Positions 34,596-44,099 of a stretch of DNA of 64,000 nucleotides are shown here, piece by piece. The stretch comes from an uncultured Nitrosospira sp. (GTDB lineage: Bacteria; Nitrospirota; Nitrospiria; Nitrospirales; Nitrospiraceae). Position 1 is the stretch's first letter. Each line of letters starts with the position of its first letter. The translations under genes and the position numbers were made by a program. Below the pieces are notes generated by a model. It saw only the letters and a list, made by a program, of their open reading frames with translations. It made no database searches and was not told the origin of the DNA. The DNA is taken from contig CAADGK010000143.1 of the NCBI GenBank assembly GCA_900696515.1, positions 55,074-119,073 of the forward strand. The letters run 5' to 3'.

Positions 34596-36161
34596 CTAGG
34601 TTGGGTTCTTGAGCCACTCTTTGACGACCACGGCCGTCGCATCCGGATTTTTTCTGGCCATATCGATGATCTGCGCCCGGTCGGGACCGCCGGCCAAGGT
34701 CGCGGCCGCCGACGCATTCGCGCCGGGAAGCTCGGCCACACCCGCCGTCGCCTGCATCTGTTCCGTCGTCGTCCCCAGCATCGCCAGCAAGGGTCGCACG
34801 ACGAACAGGAGAATGACGGCAAAGAGCAGCATGCCCACCCCGTAGCGAAGATAGGGCATCCACGGTTTCAGCCCTTCCGACGCGGCTTCCGCCGTGGCAA
34901 CCTGCGGTTCCTCCGGCTCGGTCCCGAACTGAACGTTCACGACTTGCACCTGATCCTGTCGCTCGGCGGAAAATCCCATCGCCTTCTTCACGATGTCTTC
35001 GATACGCTTGAGCTCCTCCTCCGATCGCGGGACATATTTTCGTGCCGCGACCGGCGCCTCCCCTGTCTGACCTTCGCCGGCCTTCGCGGCTTCATACAAC
35101 CCGTCGACCAAGACGGCTACGGACAGTTGCTTGATGGCGCCGACCGGTTCCACGATTTTCGACACGGTGCGGCTGATCTCATAGTTCACCGTTTCGTTCT
35201 TCGTCTGACTGCTGCTCGAACTGGTTTGTGCCGGATCAAGATCCGTTCCGGGAGGCACGTTCGACTGGACGCCCGGCACGCCTCCACTGACCCCGTTACT
35301 GCCATTGGACTTCTCTTGGCCGCGCTGTTCACTCCTTACGACCTGACTGTTCGGGTCATAGCGCTCCTCCGTCGTCTCGACTTTTCGAAAATCCACCACG
35401 CTGGATACCCGAACCACCGCCTTATTGGGTCCGACGATCCGTTCCAACATCGTTTGAATGCGCGTCTCGATGTCCTTTTCAATGCTTCGCTGGTAGTCGA
35501 GCTGCGTATTGGTGAGCCCGGCCGTCTCGTCCGTGACCGTCGCCGACAAGAGCCGCCCATGCCCGTCCACTACCGTCACATCGCGCGATTGAAGCCCTTC
35601 CACACTGCTCGAGACCAGATGAATGACCCCCTGCACCTGTGACGGCGAAAGCTGCTGTCCGCCGCGAAGCGTGACGATCACGGATGCTCTCGCTTTTTCC
35701 TGCTCACTCGCGAACAATCGCCGCTCCGGAATGGCCAGATGAACCCGCGCCCGTTCCACTTCCGGCATCTGGGCGACGGTTCGCGCCAACTCCCCCTGCA
35801 ACGCCCGGCGATAATTGAGCTTCTGGACAAATTCGGACATCCCGATCGACGTCTTGTCGAAGATCTCGAAGCCGACCCCGCCCCCATGGGGAAGCCCTTG
35901 TGTCGCCAGTTGCAGGCGCAGGTCGTGAACCTGGTCGCTGGGAACCAGCACGGTCGAGCCGCCGCCGGTCGTCTCATACGGCACCTTGGTTTCTTTTAGT
36001 TTGTCGATGATGGCCGCGGCGTCTTCGCTGCCGAGGTGGGTGAACAGCACTTGCATATCGGGCTGCTGCGTCCACAACGCGATGGCGATCAAGCCGGCGA
36101 TCGACCCTGCCAACGCGACCAGGATGATCATCCGTTGATTGATGGAAAACTTGGAGAACAT
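34596..36161 (-). CDS. fliF: Flagellar MS-ring protein FliF
   Basis: FliF forms the MS-ring, the base of the flagellum. The 521-residue protein has two membrane segments (MIILVALAGSIAGLIAIALW near the N-terminus and YGVGMLLFAVILLFVVRPLLAML near 440-470), with the ring-building motifs PDMQVLFTHLGSEDAAAIIDKLKETKVPYE and RALQGELARTVAQMPEVERARVHLAIPERRLF between. The C-terminal tail (RKNPDATAVVVKEWL) is the FliG-binding peptide. ATG at 36161 with AAGGGG upstream is chosen over a GTG two codons earlier. Confidence 0.97.
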   Translation of the reverse strand: MFSKFSINQRMIILVALAGSIAGLIAIALWTQQPDMQVLFTHLGSEDAAAIIDKLKETKVPYETTGGGSTVLVPSDQVHDLRLQLATQGLPHGGGVGFEIFDKTSIGMSEFVQKLNYRRALQGELARTVAQMPEVERARVHLAIPERRLFASEQEKARASVIVTLRGGQQLSPSQVQGVIHLVSSSVEGLQSRDVTVVDGHGRLLSATVTDETAGLTNTQLDYQRSIEKDIETRIQTMLERIVGPNKAVVRVSSVVDFRKVETTEERYDPNSQVVRSEQRGQEKSNGSNGVSGGVPGVQSNVPPGTDLDPAQTSSSSSQTKNETVNYEISRTVSKIVEPVGAIKQLSVAVLVDGLYEAAKAGEGQTGEAPVAARKYVPRSEEELKRIEDIVKKAMGFSAERQDQVQVVNVQFGTEPEEPQVATAEAASEGLKPWMPYLRYGVGMLLFAVILLFVVRPLLAMLGTTTEQMQATAGVAELPGANASAAATLAGGPDRAQIIDMARKNPDATAVVVKEWLKNPT

Positions 36162-36194
36162 GCCCACCCCTTACTCCTCGGCCGCCGACGCCGA

Positions 36195-36506
36195 TCAGAT
36201 CTGCATCCGTTGAATTTCCTCGTACGCGGCCACGAGCTTGTTTCTGACCTGCATCATCAGTTGGAACGACACGTCGGCTTGCTGCAACGCAACCATAGTC
36301 CGATGAATGTCCTGCGTCTCGCCGGTCATGAGCGCATCCACCGCTTGACCGGCTTCCCGTTGCGCATCGTTCACGTTGCCGATCGCCGACTTGAGCGAAT
36401 CGACGAACCCGGGTCCGCCCGGGCCTCCGGCTCGTCCGGTCGTTGCGGTCGACGCCACATCGAGGATGGGCGCGATGCCGGACGTCACACCCGTGATCTG
36501 TCCCAT
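36195..36506 (-). CDS. fliE: Hook-basal body protein FliE
   Basis: FliE joins the MS-ring to the rod. The 103-residue protein has the typical C-terminal half: SFVDSL-like GFVDSLKSAIGNVNDAQREAGQAVDALMTGETQDIHRTMVALQQADVSFQLMMQVRNKLVAAYEEIQRMQI. The second ATG of the ATGATG at the flgC stop is chosen because GGGAGG is five bases upstream. The first half is Gly/Ala-rich. The order flgB-flgC-fliE-fliF is standard. Confidence 0.94.
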   Translation of the reverse strand: MGQITGVTSGIAPILDVASTATTGRAGGPGGPGFVDSLKSAIGNVNDAQREAGQAVDALMTGETQDIHRTMVALQQADVSFQLMMQVRNKLVAAYEEIQRMQI

Positions 36507-36508
36507 CA

Positions 36509-36958
36509 TTACCTCCCGATTTCCAGCGCCTTGTTCCACATGGCGCGTGTCGCGTTGATCGCCTGCACATTCGCCTCATAGGCACGCGACGCTCCGATCA
36601 TATTCACCATTTCCTCCATGACATTGACGTTCGGAAGCCGGACAAATCCTTTCGGATCGGCGTCCGGATGGTGAGGATCATAGACCAGTTGCCCCGGCTT
36701 TGGATCTTCCCTGACTCGGGATACCGAGACCCCTTCCAGTGCATGGGCCGACGGACCAAATGCAACCTTTCGAAAAGATTGTTGAAAGGCGCTGGGAACC
36801 GCCGTCGATTGAAACACGACGTCCCGGCGTTTGTACGGCCCGCCGGACGGTGTCTTGGTCGACTGGGCGTTGGCAAGATTGCTGGCAATGACGTTGAGCC
36901 GTCGCCGTTGTGCGTCTAATCCGGACACTGACACGGCCAAACTGTCGGACATCTCCAT
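36509..36958 (-). CDS. flgC: Proximal rod protein FlgC
   Basis: FlgC is a proximal rod subunit. The 149-residue protein has SLAVSVSGLDAQRRRLNVIASNLANAQSTKTPSGGPYKRRDVVFQ and the C-terminal DPKGFVRLPNVNVMEEMVNMIGASRAYEANVQAINATRAM, both diagnostic. AGGAGG lies seven bases before the ATG. It follows flgB by 68 bases and its stop overlaps the fliE start region. Confidence 0.96.
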   Translation of the reverse strand: MEMSDSLAVSVSGLDAQRRRLNVIASNLANAQSTKTPSGGPYKRRDVVFQSTAVPSAFQQSFRKVAFGPSAHALEGVSVSRVREDPKPGQLVYDPHHPDADPKGFVRLPNVNVMEEMVNMIGASRAYEANVQAINATRAMWNKALEIGR

Positions 36959-37026
36959 GGTGAACCTCCTGGGTACCGCACGTGATCCATCAGCCGCCTC
37001 CCTGACCTGGGAGGTTCAGCAACCCG

Positions 37027-37437
37027 CTATCTCCCCTCCCGTATCGCATTCAAGAGTCCATGAAACTTTTTCGCTAGAATGGTGGCAGCCGCGTTATATT
37101 GCATGACGTTCTCGGACAGCTTCGCCATCTCCAATTCAAGATTCACCGAGTTGGCATCGAGAGGAATATCCCCGGCCGGCACCTCATTGAGCTTTCCCGT
37201 GACCGCCTGGATTCCTTGCGCCCCCTGCAGACCGAAATGCCGGGACTGGGTCGCCGCCAAGACGATGGGCGGACGCCCCTTGTGGGCCGACTGCAATTGG
37301 TCCATGAACGTCAGCTCCGACGCGCGGTACCCCGGAGTTTCTTCGTTGGCGAGATTCGACGCGATCACGCGTTGCCGGCCACTGCGCAGGTCGAGCGTGC
37401 GCTCGAGCAACCGCATCGTTCGATCGAAGATCGTCAT
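37027..37437 (-). CDS. flgB: Proximal rod protein FlgB
   Basis: FlgB is the first rod subunit. The 136-residue protein begins MTIFDRTMRLLERTLDLRSGRQRVIASNLANEETPGYRASELTF and ends NSVNLELEMAKLSENVMQYNAAATILAKKFHGLLNAIREG, which is diagnostic. ATG at 37437 has AAAGGAG upstream; the open frame extends 42 bases more. It is the first gene of the structural cluster, with a sigma-54 promoter 38 bases upstream. Confidence 0.96.
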   Translation of the reverse strand: MTIFDRTMRLLERTLDLRSGRQRVIASNLANEETPGYRASELTFMDQLQSAHKGRPPIVLAATQSRHFGLQGAQGIQAVTGKLNEVPAGDIPLDANSVNLELEMAKLSENVMQYNAAATILAKKFHGLLNAIREGR

Positions 37438-37474
37438 GTTCTCCGCTCCTTTCGAGGTGCAACACCATCGGCCA

Positions 37475-37490
37475 TGCAACCTGAATGCCT
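37475..37490 (-). promoter_or_regulatory. Sigma-54 promoter for the flgB operon
   Basis: The minus strand reads AGGCATTCAGGTTGCA. GGCA and TTGCA blocks match the -24/-12 consensus with exact spacing; the first base is A instead of T. It lies 38 bases ahead of the flgB ATG, between flgB and the FleR-like activator gene. Confidence 0.72.
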
Positions 37491-37628
37491 GTCTCCCGGT
37501 GCAGATTTCATCCCCCGGCGCAACTCATGGCCCGACCCGCTGTCTTCAGCCTTCCCATATCTCCGGAACTCCGTCGGGGACCCTTGATTGCCTGGAACAA
37601 ATTTGCCCATCGGCAATTGTGGTCACCC

Positions 37629-39038
37629 TCATGGCGGACCGGCGGCCGAGTGTTCACCCTCCCGGTACTCCCGAAGTTTGTTGCGAAGCGTGCGAATGCT
37701 GATGCCCAACTCTTTCGCCGCATGGGTCCGATTGTCTTTCACGCGAGCCAGGGTTTTGAAGATCAGCTCCCGTTCCATTTCCCACAAGGATCCATTGGCC
37801 TGTTGCGGAGCGCGCACAAGCGGAATAGTCACCTCCTCGATCCGTTCCTGAGGACAATGTTCCGGCAAGATCGGACCCTGGCCGGCCAACAACAGGGCCC
37901 GTTCCATCACGTTTTCCAACTCGCGCACGTTTCCCTTCCAGGGCAACCGTTGCAAATGCGCCAGTGCGCCGTCCGACAAGGCCGGCGAAGGCACGCCGTT
38001 TCTCGAGGCCGATTGATTCACAAAATGACGCGCCAGCAAAGGGATATCGGCGATGCGTTCACGCAACGGCGGCACCGTCACGGGGAAAACGTTCAACCGG
38101 TAATACAGATCTTCGCGAAAGCGGCCTTGCTCCACCTCTCGATAGAGGATGCGGTTCGTCGTGGCGATGACGCGAATGTTGACCGGAACCGGATCGCGCC
38201 CGCCGATCCGATCCACTTCACGTTCCTGCAAGACGCGCAGGAGTTTCGCCTGAAGCGCCAGGTTCATTTCGCTGATCTCGTCCAGGAGCAGGGTGCCCGT
38301 ATGCGCCATCTCGAACTTTCCGACTTTGCGGATGACGGCGCCGGTAAACGCGCCCCGCTCATGGCCGAAGAGTTCGCTCTCCAGCAATCCATCGGGGAGC
38401 GCGGCACAGTTCACCGCAATGAAGGGCCGATGGGCCCGCGGGCTCCGGAGATGGATGAACCGCGCCAGCAACTCTTTGCCTGTGCCGCTCTCACCGTGAA
38501 TGAGCACGGTGGCCTGGCTGGAGGCCACGCCTTCAATCGTGCTCAGCAGTCGCACCATCCCAGGGTCCTGGCTGAGCAGCGCCCGGTGCTCCACCTGATG
38601 GACGGGCTGACCGGTTCCAATCCCTTCCTCACGGCCTGCTTTGAGATTGGCGATCGCCCGTTCCAGCACGTCCATGGAAAACGGCTTCAGCAGATACTCG
38701 CTGGCCCCGAGTTTCATGGCCTCGACGGCCGTCTCAACCGTCCCGTAGGCCGTCATGAGGACGATCGCCGTCTGAGGAGCCCGCGCCTTCATTTCCTTGA
38801 TCAGATCGAGACCGGTCAGGCGGGGCATACGCAAATCCGTCAAGACCAGCCACGGCCTGAACTTGGTGAGTCGCTCCAATGCCTCCGTTCCATCCGATGC
38901 CCCCTGCACGGCATAGCCGAGTCGCCTGATGGTTTCCATCAAGGCGATGCGCATCGACGGATCATCGTCGACCACCAGAATCCGTTCCTGTTCTTCGCCG
39001 GTTTCCGCCGTAGGGGACTGCTTCTCACGGTCAGTCAT
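37629..39038 (-). CDS. Sigma-54 response regulator, FleR-like
   Basis: The 469-residue protein is an NtrC-family activator. It has a receiver (acidic D24-D26, phospho-acceptor D68, K118), an AAA+ domain with Walker A GESGTGKE (182-189), the sigma-54-contact loop GAFTGA and PPLRERIADIPLLARHF, and a C-terminal Fis-type HTH (TRVKDNRTHAAKELGISIRTLRNKLREY). The start at MTDREKQ overlaps the kinase stop by 8 bases, so regulator and kinase are coupled. The gene lies directly before the flgB operon, whose promoter is sigma-54-type. By analogy with FleSR/FlrBC it is likely to switch on the sigma-54 flagellar units. Confidence 0.92.
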   Translation of the reverse strand: MTDREKQSPTAETGEEQERILVVDDDPSMRIALMETIRRLGYAVQGASDGTEALERLTKFRPWLVLTDLRMPRLTGLDLIKEMKARAPQTAIVLMTAYGTVETAVEAMKLGASEYLLKPFSMDVLERAIANLKAGREEGIGTGQPVHQVEHRALLSQDPGMVRLLSTIEGVASSQATVLIHGESGTGKELLARFIHLRSPRAHRPFIAVNCAALPDGLLESELFGHERGAFTGAVIRKVGKFEMAHTGTLLLDEISEMNLALQAKLLRVLQEREVDRIGGRDPVPVNIRVIATTNRILYREVEQGRFREDLYYRLNVFPVTVPPLRERIADIPLLARHFVNQSASRNGVPSPALSDGALAHLQRLPWKGNVRELENVMERALLLAGQGPILPEHCPQERIEEVTIPLVRAPQQANGSLWEMERELIFKTLARVKDNRTHAAKELGISIRTLRNKLREYREGEHSAAGPP

Positions 39039-40320
39039 AAGACGATTCCTCCATAAGAACGACCTCCCGCGCCGCGGCCTTGACGTCACGTGCTTCGCGA
39101 CCCCGGCCGGACCCGGGGCTTCCATCTTCCGCACCCGGGGGAGACGGGAGTATGATGGAGCAGACCGTGCCTTGCCCCACCGCGCTTTCTATGTCAATCC
39201 GTCCATGATGTGCCTCGACGATGGAATGGACGATGGCGAGGCCCAGACCGGTGCCCTCGTCTTTCGTCGTAAAAAACGGGTCGAACAGGCGCGAGCGATG
39301 GGCCGGGTCGATCCCGACACCGGAGTCACGGACGGTCAGGCGCACCGCCGATGTTCCCAGCGTCTGAAACGGCTCCGGGGAGAGACTGATCCCCAACTTG
39401 CCGCCGTTCGGCATCGCCTGCACCGCATTGACGACCAAGTTCACGATGACCTGCTTCACCTGTCCGTCGTGACACCAGATCGAGGGCACCTCCGGGCTGA
39501 TGTCGATGCGGACCTCCACGGACGTTTTTCTAATCGCATGAGCGGCCAATTCCATGGACTCCGTCAGCAGCGATTCGGCGTTATGCCACGCTCGCGCCAG
39601 ATGCACCGGGCGCATGTACAGCAGCAGATTCGCCAGAAGACCGTCCATCAACTGAACGGCCTGTGAAATCTGCTGCGCGTACCGCCGCATGGGCTGATGC
39701 TCGTCGAGGTCGCGTTGCAGAAGCGACGCAAAGAGCTCCACACTGCCCAGGGGATTGCGGATTTCATGGGCGATCCGTCCGATCAACTCGCCCATGGCGG
39801 CAAGCCGATCCTTGCGCTGCAATTGTTCTTCGAGTTGATAGATCCGCGTGATGTCCTGCAAGAGCACGAGAGATCCGGAATGCTCCCCGGAATCGTTTCG
39901 AAGCGGAACCTGACTGATGGACACCACACTCTGCCCGATGCGTTGCGGCCGATCGGAGACCGTGAGCCCGCGACGCGCCAGGACGTCCGGAACGCACCGG
40001 TTTCGCAGTTCCCCGTCGCTCAACCCCAGCAGGTGCTCCGCAGCGCGATTGCTGCGCGTGATGATCCCGCTCTCATCCGCCACCACCACCCCCGTCGATA
40101 ACGACTCGAGAATTCCATCCAGACGCACGCGCATGGCTTCATTGTCCGCGAGCTGTCGACGAAGCGCCTCGTTGCTCTGGGCCAGTTCCGCATCCATCTC
40201 CTCCACACGCGCGGTGAGCGCGCCGTAGGATTGCTGCAACGTGTGCGCGGCCTCGTCGAAGCTCCGAAACGCCGCCTCCAGAAGCGCCCGTTCCTCGGGA
40301 TTCGCCGTCACGCCGGTCAT
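39031..40320 (-). CDS. PAS sensor histidine kinase, FleS-like
   Basis: The 429-residue protein has an N-terminal coiled coil (about 15-65), a PAS domain (about 65-165: GILESLSTGVVVADESGIITRSNRAAEHLLGL), a HisKA domain with AHEIRNPLGS (phosphoacceptor His185) and a HATPase with NLVVNAVQAMPNGG, DSGVGI and GTGLGLAIV. No membrane segment is visible, so it is cytosolic as FleS and FlrB are. The ATG overlaps the upstream TPR gene stop (ATGA) and the end overlaps the FleR-like gene. This points to one transcript and a dedicated two-component pair. Confidence 0.9.
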   Translation of the reverse strand: MTGVTANPEERALLEAAFRSFDEAAHTLQQSYGALTARVEEMDAELAQSNEALRRQLADNEAMRVRLDGILESLSTGVVVADESGIITRSNRAAEHLLGLSDGELRNRCVPDVLARRGLTVSDRPQRIGQSVVSISQVPLRNDSGEHSGSLVLLQDITRIYQLEEQLQRKDRLAAMGELIGRIAHEIRNPLGSVELFASLLQRDLDEHQPMRRYAQQISQAVQLMDGLLANLLLYMRPVHLARAWHNAESLLTESMELAAHAIRKTSVEVRIDISPEVPSIWCHDGQVKQVIVNLVVNAVQAMPNGGKLGISLSPEPFQTLGTSAVRLTVRDSGVGIDPAHRSRLFDPFFTTKDEGTGLGLAIVHSIVEAHHGRIDIESAVGQGTVCSIILPSPPGAEDGSPGSGRGREARDVKAAAREVVLMEESSYD

Positions 40321-42491
40321 AGCCCCTCCGTCTGTCCAGACTGCCTGACCGCCTGCACAGTCCCTTTGAGCGAGGCCGAGAGCCGATCGACGATCGCGTC
40401 GTCGGCGCGGCCCAGTTCCGCCAGGGCCACCGTGGCCCGATCGTACCGTTTCAACGCCGTCCAATGTTGCGCCGTTTGCAGGCGAGCCCATTCGGCTTGC
40501 CGCGACTTGGGCTTCTTCTCCAGCACCGCCTGATACGCGGCGATCGCCCGTTCGTGCCGATTCAGCCGGGACAACGTGTCGGCATAGGCCAACAGCGCAT
40601 CGGACGACGCGACCGCCCCGGCCTTGAAACCCTCTTCGTAGGCCAGGGCCGACTCTTCCAGCTTCTCCAGCTCTCCCAAGGTCTTGGCCAGCTCGAGATA
40701 CATCGCCGGACGCTCCCGGTGACCGGGATGCCGCAACAGCCACGTGCGGCACAGATGCAGAAGACCCTGCATGTCCCGCTGCCGCCGCATCGTCTGCGCC
40801 AGCAACAGCACGACTTCCCCTTCGTAGGCTCCCAGCGGAAACTGAAAGCGGTATCGCTCAAGCACCTTCCGCGCCGAATCGGGATCACGCTGATCCAGAT
40901 AGATCTTTCCAAGCCCGATCAAGGCCGGTTCGATGAAGGCCGGATCACTGTGCGCCTTGATCACCTGTTGATGGAGGCTGATGGCTTCCGCTGCAAATCC
41001 AAGCCGACGATGTGCTTCCGCAACCTGCAGCAAGAGCGGTGACCGCGCATAGCGTTGCCTGGCGATCGTCCCGTGCCGGTGGAACAGACTGACGACGGTC
41101 AGATCGTCCTGCGAGGCGACGGCCGCTTCAATCCAGGGCGTCAGAATCGCCGTGAGGCGGTCTGCCGCTTTCGCCGCCCAGGGATCCGTCACGTTCGCAG
41201 ACCGGAGGGTGATGTCCCGATAAAGGCCGATCGCCTGATTCATCTCATTGTTGTGCTCGGCTTCTTTCGCCAGGTAAAAGAGCGCCTCGTTCCCGGCCGG
41301 ATTTGCCAATTCGCGCTTGGCGATGTCCTCCAATAACGCCCGATAGGATGCGGCACTCTGGAAGGGAATCGGGACATCGCGCATCATGGCGCCGACGGTC
41401 CGTCCCAGAGACTCGGCGCCCGCCGCCTGCATCGTTTCGGTCCGCTGGACCGCCAAGCGCAGCTTGGCCGTCGTGGCCGGCAGGCTATAGGGATAGAGGG
41501 CCGGAATAAGCGCATACACAAATTCCGCAAGTCGCTGGTTGGCTCCGGCCCGCAGACTTTCGGCCAGCTGCAACAGCGCCGCGGGCGCATGCTCGTGGCG
41601 GGGGTAGAGGTTGTACAACAACAGCAACAGTTCCCGCGCGGAGGCCTCATGCTGAAGCCTGATTTCCGTCAGGGCAAACCGCTGAATCGCAAGCGGGTCG
41701 GCCTTCACCAGCTTCGGCCAGCGCCGGTAAGCCAGGTCAAAGAGCGGTTGGGCGTCGACATATCGCTGCTGCCGGTACAACGCATGGGCCAACCCCAGCG
41801 TGGCGCCTTGCAACAGCGGCTCGTGCTCGCTCCGTGCGCGGACATTCTCAAACGCATGCTCCGCGTCGCTCCACTTCCCCGTCGCCATCGCCGTATAGCC
41901 CATGCCGAGCAACGAGCGGGAACCATCGAACGGATGGCCCTCCCCATGGGCCGTGGCCTGCTCATAGAACACGCGGGCCTCTTGATACCAGCCTTGCTCA
42001 TAGTACAAATCGGCAATCCGCCACTCCGCTCTCCGGGCATTCATCGACTGTGGATGGTCCCGCAGGAGCTTCTTGTATTCCTGGATTCCCAGAGATCGAC
42101 CTTGCCCTGAGGAGTCCTCCCGAAGTGCTAATTCAATGAGAAACGCCTTGGCCGACGGTACGAGGGGGCTTTCGGGATGGCTCGTGACGAGTGTCGAGAA
42201 AAATCGCTGCGCCTCTGCCCAAGCCTGTTTCTTATACGCGGCCCGCCCTTCCTGCCAGGCCAACCCGTCGATTCCGGTCGACTGCCCCTCCGGGCGTGGG
42301 CCGTCGTCCGGCAAGAGCAGGGCCAGTCGTTCGACCGGCGCTTGGGTTTTGACCGCCGTCGGCCGCTCACCGGCAGGAACAGCGGAAATCTTCCCGGGAG
42401 AAGGCGCCTGTCCGATCGCCACGGAAGGCACGACCGTCCAGACGACGATCTGGAGGAATACCCGGACATATGGGAGACGGCATAGATCCAC
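40317..42491 (-). CDS. Secreted or periplasmic TPR-repeat protein
   Basis: The 724-residue protein has an N-terminal signal-like segment (VRVFLQIVVWTVVPSVAIG) and then many TPR-type helical repeats, for example WAEAQRFFSTLVTSHPESPLVPSAKAFL, WSDAEHAFENV, AAEAISLHQQVI and HERAIAAYQAVLEKKPKSRQAEWARL. Such proteins are usually scaffolds. It lies between two sigma-54 regulators and is coupled to the FleS-like kinase, so it may sense or scaffold flagellar assembly from the periplasm; this is an inference. The start is GTG at 42491 with no clear ribosome site. Confidence 0.7.
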   Translation of the reverse strand: MDLCRLPYVRVFLQIVVWTVVPSVAIGQAPSPGKISAVPAGERPTAVKTQAPVERLALLLPDDGPRPEGQSTGIDGLAWQEGRAAYKKQAWAEAQRFFSTLVTSHPESPLVPSAKAFLIELALREDSSGQGRSLGIQEYKKLLRDHPQSMNARRAEWRIADLYYEQGWYQEARVFYEQATAHGEGHPFDGSRSLLGMGYTAMATGKWSDAEHAFENVRARSEHEPLLQGATLGLAHALYRQQRYVDAQPLFDLAYRRWPKLVKADPLAIQRFALTEIRLQHEASARELLLLLYNLYPRHEHAPAALLQLAESLRAGANQRLAEFVYALIPALYPYSLPATTAKLRLAVQRTETMQAAGAESLGRTVGAMMRDVPIPFQSAASYRALLEDIAKRELANPAGNEALFYLAKEAEHNNEMNQAIGLYRDITLRSANVTDPWAAKAADRLTAILTPWIEAAVASQDDLTVVSLFHRHGTIARQRYARSPLLLQVAEAHRRLGFAAEAISLHQQVIKAHSDPAFIEPALIGLGKIYLDQRDPDSARKVLERYRFQFPLGAYEGEVVLLLAQTMRRQRDMQGLLHLCRTWLLRHPGHRERPAMYLELAKTLGELEKLEESALAYEEGFKAGAVASSDALLAYADTLSRLNRHERAIAAYQAVLEKKPKSRQAEWARLQTAQHWTALKRYDRATVALAELGRADDAIVDRLSASLKGTVQAVRQSGQTEGL

Positions 42492-42609
42492 AGCGGGAAG
42501 ACACCAGCAAACCTCATGCCCCTCGCATGAACCAAAAAATTCAAGAAAATCAGGAGAGTTATTGCGCGGAGTTGGGAATCCTCGGGAACCGCGTCAGGAC
42601 TGGCATCGA

Positions 42610-44067
42610 CTAGGTCGAAAGGTCGTCAATCTTTTGACTGGATGCACGGGGCCAGAGCGGAAGGGTTTCGACATGGGAACGCGGATCAACGCCTTTGCGT
42701 TTCAACTTTTCAACCAGGGTGGTTCGATTCAGGTGGAGCAACTGCGCGGCTCTGGAGGTCACGCCATTGGCCTTGCGCAGGGCCTCCATGATGAGATGTT
42801 TTTCGTACTGTTCCACCTCTCGGGAGAGATTGATCCCGTCGTCGTTGAACCGGATGAACTGTTCCTTGAATTCAGGTGTCGTCGACCGGTGGCCGAATTT
42901 GGGAGGCAAGTCCTCGACGGTCAGCATCCCCTGTTTTTTCAGGACGACCAATCGCTCGATCATGTTCTCCAACTCGCGAATGTTGCCCGGCCAATCATAT
43001 TCGGTCAAGCACTGCAGCGCGTCCGCCGCAAAGCCCGATACATCCGTATGTTTGCTTTGATTGAAGCGCGCCAGAAAATGTTCGATGAGCAACGGGATAT
43101 CGCTTCGGCGTTCCCGGAGCGGAGGAATCAGAATGGGAATGACGTTGAGGCGATAGAAGAGATCCTTCCGAAATCGCCGCTCCTCCACCTGCACTTCGAG
43201 ATCCTGATTCGTCGCCGCGATAATGCGCACATCCACATGGATCGTGCGATTGCCTCCGACCCGTTCGAACTCCCGTTCCTGCAGCACACGCAGCAGCTTG
43301 ACCTGCAAGGGAAGGCTCATCTCGCCGATTTCATCGAGAAAAATCGTCCCGCCGTTCGCCAATTCAAACCGTCCCATCCGCGAATGGGTGGCGCCGGTGA
43401 ACGCGCCCTTTTCATGTCCGAAGAGTTCGGACTCCAGCAGGTTTTCGGGAATCGCCCCGCAGTTCACCGGCACGAGCGGGCGGTCCCTTCGCAGGCTGTT
43501 GAAGTGGAGCATGCGGGCGACCAACTCCTTGCCGGTACCGCTCTCACCTTGGATCATCACCGTACTGTCGCTGTCGGCGACCTTTTGCACGAACTCCAGC
43601 ACCTGTTGCATCGGCTCGCTGACGCCGACCAGCTGCTCCAACCGATACTGATCCCGGACGGCCTTCCGCAGCAGGTGGTTTTCCTGCCGCAGCCGGTAAA
43701 ACTCCGCCGCCTTTCGCACCACCACCGCGACGGTCTCGAGATCAAAGGGTTTGGTAATGAACTCAAAGGCCCCGGACTTCATGGCCCGCACCGCGGTTTC
43801 GATCGTCCCGAACCCGGTCATCATGATGGGAATGATTTTGGCATCCTGCTTGGCCAGCCGGTCGATGATCTCCAACCCGTCGATATCGGGCAACTGCAAG
43901 TCCGTCATCACGATATGGACGACCGACTCTCTCGCGGCTTGAATCGCCGCGTTGCCGTTCTCGGCCATGGTCACGCCGTAGCCTTCCTGCAACAGCAGCT
44001 CCTGCAGAATCGCCCGGACGGCCGCATCGTCCTCGACAATCAGTACGTTGACCGCGTTCATACTCAT
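42610..44067 (-). CDS. Sigma-54 response regulator, NtrC type
   Basis: The 485-residue protein has a receiver with D13/D14 and phospho-acceptor D56 (MTDLQLPD), an AAA+ domain with GESGTGKE, GHEKGAFTGA and PPLRERRSDIPLLIEHFL, and a C-terminal Fis-type HTH (NGVTSRAAQLLHLNRTTLVEKLKRKG). The HTH ending resembles FleQ/FlrA-type master regulators (LNRTTLVEKL), but the receiver is intact, unlike FleQ. It may be the upper-tier activator of the flagellar cascade and a possible partner of FlhG. It is separated from the TPR gene by 118 bases and has its own promoter-like motif upstream. Confidence 0.88.
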   Translation of the reverse strand: MSMNAVNVLIVEDDAAVRAILQELLLQEGYGVTMAENGNAAIQAARESVVHIVMTDLQLPDIDGLEIIDRLAKQDAKIIPIMMTGFGTIETAVRAMKSGAFEFITKPFDLETVAVVVRKAAEFYRLRQENHLLRKAVRDQYRLEQLVGVSEPMQQVLEFVQKVADSDSTVMIQGESGTGKELVARMLHFNSLRRDRPLVPVNCGAIPENLLESELFGHEKGAFTGATHSRMGRFELANGGTIFLDEIGEMSLPLQVKLLRVLQEREFERVGGNRTIHVDVRIIAATNQDLEVQVEERRFRKDLFYRLNVIPILIPPLRERRSDIPLLIEHFLARFNQSKHTDVSGFAADALQCLTEYDWPGNIRELENMIERLVVLKKQGMLTVEDLPPKFGHRSTTPEFKEQFIRFNDDGINLSREVEQYEKHLIMEALRKANGVTSRAAQLLHLNRTTLVEKLKRKGVDPRSHVETLPLWPRASSQKIDDLST

Positions 44068-44099
44068 AACATTTGGAATCCGAAATGCGTGGCGGGCTT

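Noticed and set aside
37471..37490. Alternative sigma-54 spacing TGGCCGATGGTGTTGCA close to flgB
   Set aside because: It has one base too many between the GG and GC elements; the neighbouring AGGCATTCAGGTTGCA has exact spacing.
42506..42521. Sigma-54-like motif GGGCATGAGGTTTGCT ahead of the TPR gene
   Set aside because: The boxes match well, but the start of transcription would be only about five bases before the GTG of the gene, and no later start looks better. The offset differs from the other sites, so it is probably a chance match.
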